A DNA stretch of 64,000 bases from Aliiroseovarius sp. (GTDB taxonomy: Bacteria; Pseudomonadota; Alphaproteobacteria; Rhodobacterales; Rhodobacteraceae), in assembly GCF_030148435.1 (NCBI RefSeq), contig NZ_JASBTN010000054.1, forward strand, positions 1 to 64,000, in the 5' to 3' direction. The first letter of the stretch is position 1. Each line of letters opens with the position of its first letter. The notes beneath the pieces were generated by a model. It ran no database searches, had not been told where the DNA came from, and saw nothing but the letters and a program-made list of their open reading frames with translations. Of the stretch, positions 8,864 through 19,806 are shown piece by piece. The position numbers and the translations under genes were made by a program.

Positions 8864-9793
8864 ATGGCCATGAGCGACAACCGACCGAAGAGCTTCCAGG
8901 AGATCATCCTGCGGCTGCAGAATTACTGGGCCGAAAAAGGCTGCGCCGTGCTGCAGCCCTACGACATGGAAGTGGGCGCGGGCACTTTCCACCCGGCCAC
9001 CACGCTGCGCGCGCTGGGGTCGAACGCCTGGGCGGCGGCCTATGTGCAACCCTCTCGCCGTCCGACCGACGGGCGCTACGGCGAGAACCCGAACCGGTTG
9101 CAGCACTATTACCAGTACCAGGTGCTGATCAAACCGAGCCCGCCCAACCTGCAGGAGCTCTACCTGGGCTCGCTCGAAGCCATCGGCATCGACATGGCGC
9201 TGCATGACATCCGCTTCGTCGAGGACGACTGGGAAAGCCCAACCCTGGGCGCCTGGGGACTGGGCTGGGAGGTCTGGTGCGACGGCATGGAAGTCAGCCA
9301 ATTCACCTATTTCCAGCAGGTTGGCGGCCATGACTGCACCCCGGTATCGGGCGAGCTGACCTATGGTCTGGAACGTCTGGCCATGTATGTTCTGGGCGTC
9401 GACCACGTGATGGACATGCCCTTCAACGACCCGCAGTCGCCCATCGCCCTGTCCTATGGCGATGTTTTCAAGCAGACGGAAGAGGAATACGCCCGCTGGA
9501 ACTTCGACGTGGCCAATGCGGACGTGCTGCTGCGCCACTTCGAGGAAGCCGAGGCAGAATGCGCCGCGATCCTCGCGCATGAACATGTCGATCCCAAGAC
9601 CGGCAAGCGCATCATCATGGCTCACCCGGCCTATGACCAATGCATCAAGGCGTCGCATATATTCAACCTTCTCGACGCGCGCGGCGTGATCTCTGTCACC
9701 GAACGCCAGGCCTATATCGGCCGGGTTCGCGCGCTGGCCAAACAATGCGCCGACGCATTCGTGCTGACCGAAGCCGGAGGCTATGCAGCGTGA
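8864..9793 (+). CDS. glyQ: Glycyl-tRNA synthetase alpha subunit
   Basis: A 309-residue class II aminoacyl-tRNA synthetase subunit. It is recognised from [36 protein letters not shown] and the motif 2-like [18 protein letters not shown]. With GlyS it forms the bacterial alpha2beta2 enzyme that charges tRNA-Gly; the alpha subunit carries the aminoacylation core. The first of two close ATGs (8864) was chosen, because GAAGGGG lies about 6 bases upstream; 8870 is possible. The stop overlaps the next start (GTGA). Confidence 0.95.
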   Translation: MAMSDNRPKSFQEIILRLQNYWAEKGCAVLQPYDMEVGAGTFHPATTLRALGSNAWAAAYVQPSRRPTDGRYGENPNRLQHYYQYQVLIKPSPPNLQELYLGSLEAIGIDMALHDIRFVEDDWESPTLGAWGLGWEVWCDGMEVSQFTYFQQVGGHDCTPVSGELTYGLERLAMYVLGVDHVMDMPFNDPQSPIALSYGDVFKQTEEEYARWNFDVANADVLLRHFEEAEAECAAILAHEHVDPKTGKRIIMAHPAYDQCIKASHIFNLLDARGVISVTERQAYIGRVRALAKQCADAFVLTEAGGYAA

Positions 9794-10260
9794 GCGGCAA
9801 GATTATCGTAAGCCTGATCGTGGCCATTTCCCTCATCTCCGGCGTAGCGATCTACTGGCTGCAGCTTTACGCCTTCTACGACCCGGTGGATGCCGAGGCC
9901 GAGGTAATGCGCATGACCAACGTGGCCACAGACCAAGCCGAAGAGATCATCGCCGATGGGCTCGAGGGCATCGACGCCAACAGCTCGCCGCTCAGATTTC
10001 GGGCCTGTTTCACGACGCCCTCCAGCCTGGCGATGCTGACCGAAACCTATGTCATCCACGAAGACCCCACGCCGCTGACCGCCCCCGGTTGGTTCGAGTG
10101 TTTCGACGCCGAGACGATCGGGCACGACCTGGAACAGGGGCAGGCCGTGGCCTTCCTGGGGGAAAGGAACATTCGTGACGGGGTGGACCGCATCATCGCC
10201 GTCTATCCCGATGGCAGGGCCTTTGCGTGGCACCAGTTGAACGAAAAATATGATGAATGA
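9790..10260 (+). CDS. Small single-pass membrane protein coupled to glyQ (conserved hypothetical)
   Basis: 156 residues from a GTG that overlaps the glyQ stop by four bases (GTGA), which implies translational coupling. A hydrophobic helix is at about residues 5-27 ([19 protein letters not shown]). The rest is hydrophilic with two cysteines ([15 protein letters not shown]), probably periplasmic. I do not recognise a catalytic motif. Roseobacters often have such a gene between glyQ and glyS, and I believe it is catalogued as DUF6446; that identification is from memory. No link with glycine charging can be shown. Confidence 0.8.
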   Translation: MSGKIIVSLIVAISLISGVAIYWLQLYAFYDPVDAEAEVMRMTNVATDQAEEIIADGLEGIDANSSPLRFRACFTTPSSLAMLTETYVIHEDPTPLTAPGWFECFDAETIGHDLEQGQAVAFLGERNIRDGVDRIIAVYPDGRAFAWHQLNEKYDE

Positions 10261-10275
10261 ACGGCGAGTAAACCC

Positions 10276-12540
10276 ATGCCCGACCTGCTGATTGAACTCT
10301 TCTCGGAAGAAATTCCCGCCCGGATGCAGGGCAAGGCCGCGGCCGACCTGCAGAAACTCGTCACCGATGGGCTGGTGGATGCCGGCCTGACCTACGCAGG
10401 TGCCGCCGCATTCGCCACGCCGCGCCGGCTATGCCTGGGTGTAGAAGGCCTGCTGGCCCGCTCGCCCGACACCCGCGAGGAACGCAAGGGCCCGAAGGTG
10501 GGCGCGCCGGACAAGGCGATCGAGGGCTTCCTGCGCGGCGCAGGTGTGACCCGCGACCAGCTCGAGGAACGCGAGACCCCAAAGGGCGCGGTCTATTTCG
10601 CCACGATCGAGCATGAGGGCCGCGAGGCGGGCGAGATCGTCGCCGAGGTGCTGGAAGTCGCGATCCGCAACTTCCCCTGGCCGAAATCCATGCGCTGGGG
10701 CGGGGCCGGCCAACCAGGAGAGGGCAGCCTGCGCTGGGTGCGCCCGCTGCATTCGATCCTCTGCATTCTGTCGGATGAGGCGGGTGCGCAGGTGGTTCCG
10801 ATGGTAGTTGACGGGATTCGCTCGGGCGACACCACGCAAGGCCATCGCTTCATGGCGTCCGGAGAGATCACTGTCACCGGGTTCGACGACTACGCCGCCA
10901 AGCTGAAGGCCGCACATGTGATCCTCGACCCGCAGGAACGCGCTGACCACATCTGGGAGGACGCCAAGAACGCTGCCTTCGCGCAAGGTTTGGAGATCGT
11001 TGAAGACGCGGGCCTCTTGCGCGAAGTGGCCGGGCTGGTGGAATGGCCCGTCGTGCTGATGGGCGACATTGCCGAGGAATTCATCCCGCTGCCGCCCGAG
11101 GTGCTGCAGACCTCGATGAAGGAACATCAGAAGTTCTTCTCGGTCCGCAACCCGCAAACCGGCCGGATCGAGAAATTCGTCACCGTCGCCAACCGCGAGA
11201 CCGCCGATCACGGCGCGACCATTCTGGCGGGCAACCAGAAGGTGCTGGCCGCCCGCCTGGCCGACGCCAAGTTCTTCTGGGAAAACGACCTGCGCACGGT
11301 GCGGTCCGTCGGGCTTGCCGGCATGGGCAAGCCGCTGGCCAACGTGACCTTCCACCGCGAGCTGGGCAGCCAGTCCGACCGGATCGCGCGCATCGCCAAG
11401 CTGGCGGGCGAAGTGGCCCCGCTGGTCGGCGCGCTGCCGGACCTGTCGGAGGAAGCCGCGCGGGTGGCCAAGGCCGACCTGTCCTCCGAAATGGTCTATG
11501 AGTTCCCCGAGTTGCAGGGCGTGATGGGCCGCTACTACGCGCTGGCCGCCGAACTGCCGGAAAGCGTCGCCAATGCCTGCGAGGCGCATTATTCGCCGCT
11601 GGGCCCCTCCGATGACGTGCCGGAAGAACCGGTATCCGTTGCTGTCGCCTTTGCCGACAAGCTGGACACGCTGACCGGCTTCTGGGCCATCGACGAAAAG
11701 CCGACCGGATCGAAAGACCCCTATGCGCTGCGCCGCGCCGCTCTGGGAGTGATCCGCATCATCCTGTCCAATGACCTGCGTCTGCGCCTGGATCGTTTCA
11801 TCGACAGCCAGCTTTTGAAACACGAGATCGCCCAGCACGCCGGGGCCGCTGAAGCGGCCGAACTGGCCGCTTTGGAAAACACTCTGGACGAGATTGCCGA
11901 TCACGGCGTTTTCGGTGCCGCTTTCCACGCCGTGCTGCAAAAGCTGGGTCTGGAAACTCCCGGGGATACGGACACGGTGCTGGGCAAGGTCTCGGCCAAG
12001 ATGCCGGGCGTGTCCGAAGACCTGCTGTCCTTCTTCCACGACCGCCTGAAGGTCCACCTGCGCGAGGAAGGCATTCGCCATGACGTGATCGATGCCTGTC
12101 TGGCGATGCCGGGCAATGACGACCTGATCCTGCTGGTCAAGCGGGCCGAGGCGCTGGCCGGGTTCCTGAAGACCGATGACGGGGAAAACCTGTTGCAGGG
12201 CTTCAAGCGCGCGAACAATATCCTGTCGCAGGCCGAGGAAAAGGATGGGGTCGAATATTCCTTCGGCGCGGATGTGAAATTTGCCGAGGATGCCAGCGAA
12301 AAGGCGCTGTTTGCCGCGCTGGACGAGGCGCAGGCAGCCATCGCGCCCGCGATGGAGGGCGAGGATTTCGCCGCCGCCATGTCCGCCATGTCCGCCCTGC
12401 GCGCGCCGATCGATGCTTTCTTCGAGGCGGTGCAGATCAACACCGACAACCAGGTGGTGCGCCGCAACCGCCTGAACCTGCTGGCGCGGATCCGCGACAT
12501 CTGCCTGGGTGTTGCCGATCTGACCCGGATCGAGGGCTGA
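10276..12540 (+). CDS. glyS: Glycyl-tRNA synthetase beta subunit
   Basis: 754 residues. The N-terminus MPDLLIELFSEEIPARMQ and the segment GTKD/EKPTGSKDPYALRRAALG are characteristic of GlyS. The beta subunit holds the HD-like, anticodon-binding and tRNA-interaction domains, and pairs with GlyQ to form the active enzyme. The gene starts 15 bp after the small membrane protein, so glyQ, that gene and glyS form one operon. It is slightly longer than the E. coli protein (689 residues), as is common in alphaproteobacteria. Confidence 0.95.
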   Translation: MPDLLIELFSEEIPARMQGKAAADLQKLVTDGLVDAGLTYAGAAAFATPRRLCLGVEGLLARSPDTREERKGPKVGAPDKAIEGFLRGAGVTRDQLEERETPKGAVYFATIEHEGREAGEIVAEVLEVAIRNFPWPKSMRWGGAGQPGEGSLRWVRPLHSILCILSDEAGAQVVPMVVDGIRSGDTTQGHRFMASGEITVTGFDDYAAKLKAAHVILDPQERADHIWEDAKNAAFAQGLEIVEDAGLLREVAGLVEWPVVLMGDIAEEFIPLPPEVLQTSMKEHQKFFSVRNPQTGRIEKFVTVANRETADHGATILAGNQKVLAARLADAKFFWENDLRTVRSVGLAGMGKPLANVTFHRELGSQSDRIARIAKLAGEVAPLVGALPDLSEEAARVAKADLSSEMVYEFPELQGVMGRYYALAAELPESVANACEAHYSPLGPSDDVPEEPVSVAVAFADKLDTLTGFWAIDEKPTGSKDPYALRRAALGVIRIILSNDLRLRLDRFIDSQLLKHEIAQHAGAAEAAELAALENTLDEIADHGVFGAAFHAVLQKLGLETPGDTDTVLGKVSAKMPGVSEDLLSFFHDRLKVHLREEGIRHDVIDACLAMPGNDDLILLVKRAEALAGFLKTDDGENLLQGFKRANNILSQAEEKDGVEYSFGADVKFAEDASEKALFAALDEAQAAIAPAMEGEDFAAAMSAMSALRAPIDAFFEAVQINTDNQVVRRNRLNLLARIRDICLGVADLTRIEG

Positions 12541-12637
12541 CGGATCTTGCGGCGCCCGCTGCAAACCGGGCGGCGCATGTAACCCTTGTGTGACCGCTAC
12601 CGCGCGCTATGCTGAGGCCCGAACGGAGGGTGCTGCA

Positions 12638-15211
12638 GTGCAGAAAGACATGAGCGAGCCTGGCTTTATCGAAATCACGCCAACGGCCCCGATCGAGACG
12701 GGCCGCCATGGTGGACGGGCCAAGTGCCTGCAACGGCTGATTCGTCTGGACATGCCGGTGCCACGCACCTTGGCGCTGGATTTCGATGCGGTGCATGGGG
12801 TATCGGCGGGCGAGATGCCGGACCTGGGGGCAATGCTGAAAATGATCGGCCCGGATCCGCTGGTATCCGTGCGGCCCTCGTCGGAAGACCCCGACTGGGG
12901 CGGGCCGTCCGCCATTCTCAACATCGGCATGAATGATGCGTTGCATGCCAAGCTGGTGGAAAGTCATGGCGAAGCCGCGGCCAACGCGCTCTACCTGCGC
13001 TTTATTCAGGCTTATGCGGTGCATGTTGGCCGTCTTGACCCTGATGATTTCGATGCGCCCGAAGCGCCCACCGCCGAAGCGCTGCGCGAGGCCCTTGACC
13101 TGTACGAGGAAGAGACGCACGAGTATTTCCCGCAGGATCCCGAGGTCCAGCTGGCCGAGATCCTGCGCTCCATGGCTCGGGCCTGGGAAGGCACCACGGC
13201 GCGGCTTCTGCGCGAGGCCAAGGGCGCACCGGCAGATGCCGGGCTGGGGCTGATCGTGCAAAAGATGGCTTTGGGCGTGGGCAAGGGGCTCAGCGGTTCG
13301 GGCGTCATGCAATTCGTCAACGGTGATACGGGCGTGCGCGAAGTGCGCGGGCGCTACCTGTGCAAAAGCCAGGGGCGTGACGCATTGGCCGCGCCGGATG
13401 ACAGCGATGTCATGTATCTGACCAGGGACCCGCGAGGCCGGTCGATCGAGGATGTCCTGCCGCAGAATTTCGCGGATCTCATCACCTTCGGCGAAAAAGT
13501 GCGGACGCGGCTGCGCGAAGAGATGCAGATCGAGTTCGCCATCGAGAACGAAGAGCTGTTCATTCTGGATGCGGTGCGTGTGCAACGGTCTGAGCGCGCA
13601 AATGTGCGTATTGCGGTGGAACTGGCCGATGACGGGATCATCTCGCATGACGAGGCGGTGTTGCGCATCCCGCCGCGCGCCCTGGCAGAGCTTCTGCACA
13701 GCCAGGTCGACCCCAAGGGTGAACGCGATGTCTTTGCCGAAGGCATCGCGGCAAGCCCGGGCGCGGCCACCGGCAAGATCGTCTTCAATGCGCGCGCGGC
13801 CCAGGCCATGGCGGCGCAGCACGAGGATTGCATCCTGGTCCGCCGCGAAACCAGTCCCGAGGACATTCGCGGTATGCACGCCGCGCGCGGCATCCTGACC
13901 ATTCGCGGCGGCATTACCAGCCATGCGGCGGTCATTGCGCGTGGTCTGGGCCTGCCCTGCGTGGTGGGGGCCGCTGGCCTTAGGCTCGACAAGAGGAACG
14001 GCATGTTGATCGCGCCCGATGGCCGTGTGTTTCGCGAGGGCGATGTGATCACCGTGGACGGCGCGGCGGGCGAGGCGCTCAGCGGCTCGGTCGACCTGCT
14101 GCCGCCGGAGCTTGGCGACTGTTTCAGGAAACTGATGACCTGGGCGGATGAAAACCGCGACATCGGCATTCGCGCCAATGCCGACACGCCGCCGGATGCG
14201 GACAAGGCGGTCATGTTCAACGCCGAGGGCATCGGGCTGTGCCGGACCGAGCATATGTTTATCGACGACGACCGCCTGCTGGCCATGCGCGAGATGATCT
14301 TTGCCAACAGCTCCGAGGACAGACGCGCCGCGCTGGAACGGCTGCTGCCGATGCAGCGCGACGACTTCACCGCGCTGTTCCGTATCATGCAGGGCAAACC
14401 GGTCTGCATCCGCCTGTTCGACCCGCCGCTGCATGAATTTCTGCCCCATGGGCGCGAGGGCATGCGTGAATTGGCCGAAGCGCTGGACCTGCCGATCTCG
14501 GACGTGACCGTGCGTGTGGCGGGCCTGCGCGAGTTCAACCCGATGCTGGGCATGCGTGGCGTTCGCTTGGGTATCACAGTACCTGAAATCTATGACATGC
14601 AGGCCCGCGCCATTTTCGAGGCCACGATCGAGGCATCGAAATCCGGCGACCCCGTGGTGCCCGAGATCATGATCCCCCTGGTCAGCGCCAAGCGCGAGGT
14701 CGAGATCGTCAAGACCCACATCGACGCCGTTGCCGCTGCCGTCCGGGTCGAGACCGAAGCCGATTTCACCTACCGCCTGGGTGTGATGGTGGAAACGCCG
14801 CGCGCCGCTTTGCGGGCGGACGAGATCGCGCATCATGCGTCCTTCATGTCCTTTGGCACGAACGACCTCACGCAGATGACCTACGGGCTTTCACGCGATG
14901 ATGCGGGGCGTTTCATGGGTGAATATGTGAAGCAGGGTGTCTATGTCGAAGACCCGTTCCACACGCTGGACCGTGAAGGGGTGGGGGAACTGCTGGAGAT
15001 CGGGGCAGAGCGGGCGCGAGACGCGCGTGAGACGGTCACGCTGTCGATCTGCGGTGAACATGGCGGCAACCCCGAATCCATTGCCTTCTGTCGCGAAGCC
15101 GGGTTCGACTATGTCAGCTGTTCCCCCTTCCGCGTCCCGGTGGCCCGGCTGGCGGCAGCCCATTTGGCCATTCAGGACCGCATGGCGCAACAAGCTGAAA
15201 AGACGGAATAA
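12638..15211 (+). CDS. PPDK-like PEP/pyruvate-binding enzyme
   Basis: 857 residues from GTG 12638, chosen because GGAGG lies 8 bases upstream; the longer open frame has no ribosome site. It has an N-terminal nucleotide-binding domain, a swivelling phosphohistidine domain with [20 protein letters not shown] (the catalytic His is in TSHAAV), and a C-terminal PEP-binding barrel with [17 protein letters not shown] and [14 protein letters not shown]. Pyruvate phosphate dikinase interconverts pyruvate and PEP using ATP and phosphate. The N-terminal domain departs from classical PPDK: where that has a SxPGMMDT stretch, this one reads [20 protein letters not shown] variant specificity is therefore possible. 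It lies downstream of glyS, as ppdK does in other alphaproteobacteria. Confidence 0.78.
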   Translation: MQKDMSEPGFIEITPTAPIETGRHGGRAKCLQRLIRLDMPVPRTLALDFDAVHGVSAGEMPDLGAMLKMIGPDPLVSVRPSSEDPDWGGPSAILNIGMNDALHAKLVESHGEAAANALYLRFIQAYAVHVGRLDPDDFDAPEAPTAEALREALDLYEEETHEYFPQDPEVQLAEILRSMARAWEGTTARLLREAKGAPADAGLGLIVQKMALGVGKGLSGSGVMQFVNGDTGVREVRGRYLCKSQGRDALAAPDDSDVMYLTRDPRGRSIEDVLPQNFADLITFGEKVRTRLREEMQIEFAIENEELFILDAVRVQRSERANVRIAVELADDGIISHDEAVLRIPPRALAELLHSQVDPKGERDVFAEGIAASPGAATGKIVFNARAAQAMAAQHEDCILVRRETSPEDIRGMHAARGILTIRGGITSHAAVIARGLGLPCVVGAAGLRLDKRNGMLIAPDGRVFREGDVITVDGAAGEALSGSVDLLPPELGDCFRKLMTWADENRDIGIRANADTPPDADKAVMFNAEGIGLCRTEHMFIDDDRLLAMREMIFANSSEDRRAALERLLPMQRDDFTALFRIMQGKPVCIRLFDPPLHEFLPHGREGMRELAEALDLPISDVTVRVAGLREFNPMLGMRGVRLGITVPEIYDMQARAIFEATIEASKSGDPVVPEIMIPLVSAKREVEIVKTHIDAVAAAVRVETEADFTYRLGVMVETPRAALRADEIAHHASFMSFGTNDLTQMTYGLSRDDAGRFMGEYVKQGVYVEDPFHTLDREGVGELLEIGAERARDARETVTLSICGEHGGNPESIAFCREAGFDYVSCSPFRVPVARLAAAHLAIQDRMAQQAEKTE

Positions 15212-15226
15212 AATTTGCCTCTCCAC

Positions 15227-15253
15227 GGAAACGCATGGCGGCTATGCGTTTCC
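15227..15253 (+). terminator. Hairpin after the PPDK-like gene
   Basis: GGAAACGCAT (15227-15236) is the exact inverted complement of ATGCGTTTCC (15244-15253), with a 7-base loop. There is no T-tract, so it may be an RNA-stabilising or Rho-assisted structure rather than an intrinsic terminator. Confidence 0.45.
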
Positions 15254-15354
15254 AGGCGGCTGAAAAACTGGACGAAAGCGCACTTTTCCCCTACTTTCCG
15301 CGCCTTGTGGCGTCCTGCGGGCGCTGCGAATGGAGCAAACGTGGGGTAGCTACC

Positions 15355-15987
15355 ATGGTTCGTACGCTGTTTTCGGCCGCTGTTTTCGGCCTTTTGCTGG
15401 CATTGCCCGGCTTCGCGGAAACCACTCCTGCGGGGGTCGAAAGGGTGCTTGCCACCGAAGCGGCCGGTCTCGGAACGCTCGATCCGACCCGGGTTGCCCG
15501 CCTGGGCCAGGCCCCGTCCACGGGGAGTTCCCAACGGTACTCTCGTGCGTGGATCAACAGCCAGCCTGTTGCTGAAGGCGACGCGCAATGGCAGTGCCTG
15601 ACCGAAGCGCTTTATTTCGAGGCGCGCGGTGAGGCCGTGAAAGGTCAATTCGCCGTGGCCGAGGTGATCCTGAACCGGGTGGATTCGACCCAGTTCCCGA
15701 ACTCGATCTGTGGCGTGGTCAATCAGGGCACCGGGCGCAAATACCAATGCCAGTTCACCTATACCTGCGATGGCCGTCCCGAGCGCGTGACCGAACCCGC
15801 TGCCTGGGCCACCGCTGGCAAGATCGCCCGGGTGCTGATGGACGGTGCTCCGCGCGGGCTGACCGCCGGGGCGACCCATTACCACACCACGGCGGTGAAC
15901 CCCTCCTGGGCGCGGCGTTTCATCCAAACCACCCGGATCGGGGTGCACAAGTTCTACCGCATGCCGGTGCGCGTTTCGTCGAACTGA
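15355..15987 (+). CDS. SleB-type cell-wall hydrolase, exported
   Basis: 210 residues. A signal peptide ([21 protein letters not shown]) leads to a linker and a Hydrolase_2/SleB domain at about 80-205. Visible features are [15 protein letters not shown] with the catalytic-type glutamate, [22 protein letters not shown] with a likely disulfide, and [14 protein letters not shown]. The family is related to the spore cortex-lytic enzyme; in non-sporulating alphaproteobacteria it is expected to trim periplasmic peptidoglycan. ATG 15355 was chosen because it gives a clean signal peptide; the longer frame adds 40 atypical residues. Confidence 0.88.
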   Translation: MVRTLFSAAVFGLLLALPGFAETTPAGVERVLATEAAGLGTLDPTRVARLGQAPSTGSSQRYSRAWINSQPVAEGDAQWQCLTEALYFEARGEAVKGQFAVAEVILNRVDSTQFPNSICGVVNQGTGRKYQCQFTYTCDGRPERVTEPAAWATAGKIARVLMDGAPRGLTAGATHYHTTAVNPSWARRFIQTTRIGVHKFYRMPVRVSSN

Positions 15988-16080
15988 CAGGCGTCGTTTC
16001 ATGGCCTTCGCAAGCCGCTATTCGCTGGCCTTTCGGCGTGTTTTCCGGGCATTGTGCGCGCGACTTTGCCCGAGGACACC

Positions 16081-16920
16081 ATGACTGACGAGACCACCCA
16101 GGCCTTCGGCCCGCTCGAAGGCCGCGCCGCCGGCACCGCCGTTTGCGACACCCCGCCTGACCGGATTTCCGTGCGCGACCACGAGGTCGCCGTCGAGATT
16201 GGCGCCTTCCAGGCCGAACGCGGTGTATCCCAGCGCCTGCGTTTCGACGTGGTGGTCGAGGTGGGCTCCCATGACGGTGCGGACACCGACGACGTGGACG
16301 ACATCCTGTCCTATGATACGATCACCGAGGCGATCACGGCCGAGCTGGCCGCCGAAAGGCTGAACCTTCTCGAAACACTGGCCGACCGCATTGCCGCGCG
16401 CCTTCTGGCCGAACCGCAGCCCTTGCGGGTGTTTGTGCGCATCCAGAAGCTGGATCGAGGCCCCGGCAAGCTGGGGGTCGAGATCGTGCGCGGGCGGGGA
16501 GAGGTTGCCGGGGCCGAAAGCGCCGATGTGCCGCATCCCCTGGTCGTATACCTGGGGCAGGGGGATTTGTCCGGGTTACTGGACAGTCTGGCCGATGACC
16601 CGCGACCCCTGATCGTCACCGTCGCCGCGACCGGGGACGGCCCGCGCGCCACCACGCCTGAGGCGCAGCGTCACATCGACCTTTTGGCCATGGAGCAGGC
16701 CGCCTGGGCGCTTGCGGGTGCCGAGCCCCGCGTCAAGGTCGTCGCCACGCGCACGGAACTGGACTGGGCGATGAAAAACGGCCAGCCGGTGCTCTGGGCA
16801 CCGTCGAAACTGGTGTTGGATGCGGTGGATGGTCCGGCGGGGACGGATCCGGTGGATCTGACCCGCTGGATAGCCGAAGAACTGCATGCGGATGAACTGC
16901 GGGTCGAGGGGAAGGCATGA
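16081..16920 (+). CDS. folB: Dihydroneopterin aldolase domain protein with a long C-terminal extension
   Basis: 279 residues. The FolB domain is at about 25-140: ISVRDHEVAVEIGAFQAERG, then DDILSYDTITEAI, LNLLETLADRIAARLL and FVRIQKLDRGPGKLGVEI. FolB releases glycolaldehyde from dihydroneopterin to give 6-hydroxymethyl-dihydropterin. A typical FolB has about 120 residues; here another 140 follow, with no motif I can name. No separate HPPK (FolK) motif was seen in the tail. ATG 16081 follows GAGGACACC. The stop overlaps the folP start (ATGA), and glmM follows, so the three genes form an operon. Confidence 0.85.
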   Translation: MTDETTQAFGPLEGRAAGTAVCDTPPDRISVRDHEVAVEIGAFQAERGVSQRLRFDVVVEVGSHDGADTDDVDDILSYDTITEAITAELAAERLNLLETLADRIAARLLAEPQPLRVFVRIQKLDRGPGKLGVEIVRGRGEVAGAESADVPHPLVVYLGQGDLSGLLDSLADDPRPLIVTVAATGDGPRATTPEAQRHIDLLAMEQAAWALAGAEPRVKVVATRTELDWAMKNGQPVLWAPSKLVLDAVDGPAGTDPVDLTRWIAEELHADELRVEGKA

Positions 16921-17900
16921 AAACCTACACCCACGCGATTCCCGCGCTTGAGGGCGAACATGCCCTCGGTGGCAGCAAGCTCTTCTGCTTCTCGGAAATC
17001 CGCCGCGTGACGCGGATGGGGGAGCTGGAACAGACCGAATGCGCCGATGCCCTGCCGCGTCTGACCTCCCCGCGTGCGGAGCTCTGCGGATTGAGCCTCG
17101 ATCGCCCGCGCATCATGGGCATTCTGAATGTGACGCCGGACAGTTTTTCGGACGGGGGGGACCACGCGAACTTGGACGCCGCCGTTTCCCGCGCCCGTGC
17201 CATGGCGGTGGATGCCGATATTCTGGACATTGGCGGGGAAAGCACGCGCCCAGGCGCGGCCGAGGTTGGGATCGACGAGGAAATCCGCCGCACTGCGCCG
17301 GTCATCGAAGCCATCCGCGCCGCCGGCATCACCACGCCGATTTCGATCGACACGCGCAAGGCCCGCGTGGCCGAGGCGGCGTTGGACGCGGGTGCCGATA
17401 TTGTCAATGACGTATCGGCCTTCCTGTTTGATCCGGAACTGGCCGACCTGGTGGCGGAACGCGATGTACCGGTCTGCCTGATGCACGCCCAGGGCAGCCC
17501 GGAAACCATGCAGGCTGATCCGCGTTACGACAACGTGCTGTTCGATGTCTACGATCACCTTGATCAGCGGATTTCCGCCGCGTGTGTTTCAGGCATTCGG
17601 CGGGATCGGATTATCGTGGACCCGGGCATTGGTTTTGGTAAGACGCTGGAGCACAACCTGAGCCTGCTGCGGGGACTGAGCCTGCTCCATGATCTGGGTC
17701 TGCCGATCCTGCTGGGCGCCTCACGCAAACGGTTCATCGGCACCCTTGGGGGCGCGGAAGAGGCGAAGGACCGCATGGCGGGGTCGGTGGCCGTGGCACT
17801 TTTCGCCGCACAGCAAGGCGCGCAGATTTTGCGCGTGCATGACACATTTGAGACAAGGCAGGCATTGACCCTGCAAAAGGCAATGATCGGAGACCTGTGA
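16917..17900 (+). CDS. folP: Dihydropteroate synthase
   Basis: 327 residues; a TIM-barrel enzyme joining p-aminobenzoate to hydroxymethyl-dihydropterin diphosphate, and the target of sulfonamides. Signatures are [57 protein letters not shown] and [12 protein letters not shown]. About 55 residues precede the canonical start of the barrel (RPRIMGILN), which is more than usual. The ATG overlaps the folB stop by 4 bp, and the stop is 1 bp before glmM. Confidence 0.94.
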   Translation: MKTYTHAIPALEGEHALGGSKLFCFSEIRRVTRMGELEQTECADALPRLTSPRAELCGLSLDRPRIMGILNVTPDSFSDGGDHANLDAAVSRARAMAVDADILDIGGESTRPGAAEVGIDEEIRRTAPVIEAIRAAGITTPISIDTRKARVAEAALDAGADIVNDVSAFLFDPELADLVAERDVPVCLMHAQGSPETMQADPRYDNVLFDVYDHLDQRISAACVSGIRRDRIIVDPGIGFGKTLEHNLSLLRGLSLLHDLGLPILLGASRKRFIGTLGGAEEAKDRMAGSVAVALFAAQQGAQILRVHDTFETRQALTLQKAMIGDL

Positions 17901-17901
17901 G

Positions 17902-19242
17902 ATGGACAAACTGTTCGGCACCGATGGGGTTCGTGGCCTGGCCAACTCCTGGCCGATGACCGCCGGGATGGCGCTGCGTCTTGGTGAGGCAGCGGGGCGG
18001 CATTTTCGAAGCGACGGTCAGAACGGCCATCGCGTGGTCATCGGCAAGGACACGCGCCTGTCCGGGTACATGCTAGAAAACGCGCTGGTGGCGGGGCTGA
18101 CCTCGACCGGTATGAACGTGCTTCTTCTGGGGCCGGTGCCGACTCCGGCCGTTGGGCGGTTCACCCATTCGATGCGTGCCGATCTGGGCATCATGATTTC
18201 GGCCAGCCACAACCCGTTCCATGACAATGGGATCAAGTTCTTCGGCCCCGACGGGTTCAAGCTGTCGGACGAGGTAGAAGGACAGATCGAAGCGCTGGTC
18301 GCCGCCGGGGTGGAGCCGGTACAGTCGCAGAACATCGGCCGTGCCCGCCGGGTGGACGAAAGCCGACTTCGCTATGTCGAATACCTGAAGACCACCTTCC
18401 CGGGGGGCAAAAGGCTCAACGGAATCAAGGTGGTGATTGACTGCGCCAATGGCGCGGCCTATCGCGCGGCACCCGAGGTACTGTGGGAATTGGGGGCCGA
18501 TGTGATTCCGGTGGGCGTTGCGCCCGACGGCATCAACATCAACAAGGGCTGCGGCTCGACCGATACCGACCTCGCGGCGCAGACCGTGGTGGCCCATGGT
18601 GCCGATCTGGGCATTTGCCTGGATGGTGACGCGGACCGGGTCATGATCATTGACGAGAAGGGACGCGTGGCTGACGGCGATCAGATCATGGGACTGTTTG
18701 CCCGCCATTGGGCGGCCGAAGGCCGTCTGGCCGGGGGCGCGCTGGTCGCAACAGTCATGTCCAACCTGGGGTTGGAACGGTTCCTGGCCGATCATGGTAT
18801 CGGGCTGCACCGGACCAAGGTTGGCGACCGCTATGTCGTCGAGGCGATGCGCGCGCACGGGTACAACCTGGGGGGCGAGCAGTCGGGTCACATCGTGATG
18901 ACGGACTATGCGACCACGGGTGACGGGCTGCTGGCCGGGCTGCAATTCCTGGCTGAAATGGTGATCAGCGGCAAGCGCGCCTCGCAACTGACCCAGGTGT
19001 TCGAAACCGTGCCGCAGATGCTGAAGAACGTGCGTTTTCAGGCCGGGCAGGCGCCGCTGGAAAATGCGTCGGTGCAGGACGCGATTGCGTCCGGTGAGGC
19101 AGACCTGGGGGACAAGGGGCGTGTGCTGATCCGCAAATCGGGCACTGAGCCGCTGATCCGCGTGATGGCGGAGTGCGAGGACGAGGCGCTGCTGACCGGC
19201 GTCGTCGATAATATAGTCGCAGCGGTCGAGGCCGCCGTTTAG
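17902..19242 (+). CDS. glmM: Phosphoglucosamine mutase
   Basis: 446 residues of the alpha-D-phosphohexomutase family. It converts glucosamine-6-phosphate to glucosamine-1-phosphate for UDP-GlcNAc, peptidoglycan and LPS. It has [12 protein letters not shown] at the N-terminus, the phosphoserine loop [13 protein letters not shown] (S102), the metal loop [11 protein letters not shown] and the sugar-specificity loop GGEQSGHIV. It lies in the folB-folP-glmM order common in proteobacteria. Its stop codon shares bases with the stop of the convergent gene on the other strand. Confidence 0.95.
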   Translation: MDKLFGTDGVRGLANSWPMTAGMALRLGEAAGRHFRSDGQNGHRVVIGKDTRLSGYMLENALVAGLTSTGMNVLLLGPVPTPAVGRFTHSMRADLGIMISASHNPFHDNGIKFFGPDGFKLSDEVEGQIEALVAAGVEPVQSQNIGRARRVDESRLRYVEYLKTTFPGGKRLNGIKVVIDCANGAAYRAAPEVLWELGADVIPVGVAPDGININKGCGSTDTDLAAQTVVAHGADLGICLDGDADRVMIIDEKGRVADGDQIMGLFARHWAAEGRLAGGALVATVMSNLGLERFLADHGIGLHRTKVGDRYVVEAMRAHGYNLGGEQSGHIVMTDYATTGDGLLAGLQFLAEMVISGKRASQLTQVFETVPQMLKNVRFQAGQAPLENASVQDAIASGEADLGDKGRVLIRKSGTEPLIRVMAECEDEALLTGVVDNIVAAVEAAV

Positions 19243-19769
19243 AACTCGTGCAAGACGGTCGGGCGGATCAGGATCAGAACCTCCGTCCGATCTTCCGACA
19301 GATAGGCGCTGCCAACGCCGGAGCCGCGAAACATGCTTTCGACCAGCGGGGTGTTCAGCAACAGCCATCTTGGGCGTCTGTTGTAATACCATTCGGTGCG
19401 TTTGTGGGCGATCGCGGCTCTGCGCACATCCGCGTTATGGGGCACGATCAGGCGGCGACCGTTCAGGTAGACGGTTCCAAGGCGCGAGCCGCCTCGCAGG
19501 CGTTGTTTGAACGAGCTGCGAAACAGTCGGCCCAGCATCCGGGTGTTCACGGTTTCCACCGGGTATTCCCGAACCTCCGGGCGCAAGTCCCACCCCCTGA
19601 TACGATTGCCTGTCCCCAGCAGCAGCCAGTTCGGGCGGGCCGGTTCGTCATCGTCGAAAAACATGAACCGGCTGGATCTGATTTGAAAGCCACTTTCCTC
19701 CGCTGTTCCTGCCGATGGCATGAGCGCAGGTGAGGCCAGTAGGCCGGCAAGAAGGGTGCGTCGTTTCAT
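19239..19769 (-). CDS. Exported protein of unknown function
   Basis: 176 residues. The N-terminus [25 protein letters not shown] is a signal peptide with an Arg pair, weakly Tat-like. The mature part is rich in Arg, Trp and Tyr ([20 protein letters not shown]) and has a closing hydrophobic strand, but no family that I recognise. The stop TAA (complement of 19239-19241) interlocks with the glmM stop. The ATG has GGAGAC-type purines upstream. Probably periplasmic; no function should be assigned. Confidence 0.7.
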   Translation of the reverse strand: MKRRTLLAGLLASPALMPSAGTAEESGFQIRSSRFMFFDDDEPARPNWLLLGTGNRIRGWDLRPEVREYPVETVNTRMLGRLFRSSFKQRLRGGSRLGTVYLNGRRLIVPHNADVRRAAIAHKRTEWYYNRRPRWLLLNTPLVESMFRGSGVGSAYLSEDRTEVLILIRPTVLHEF

Positions 19770-19806
19770 GATGCGTCTCCTTTCCTCCCCAGTATAGCAC
19801 AGGCTG

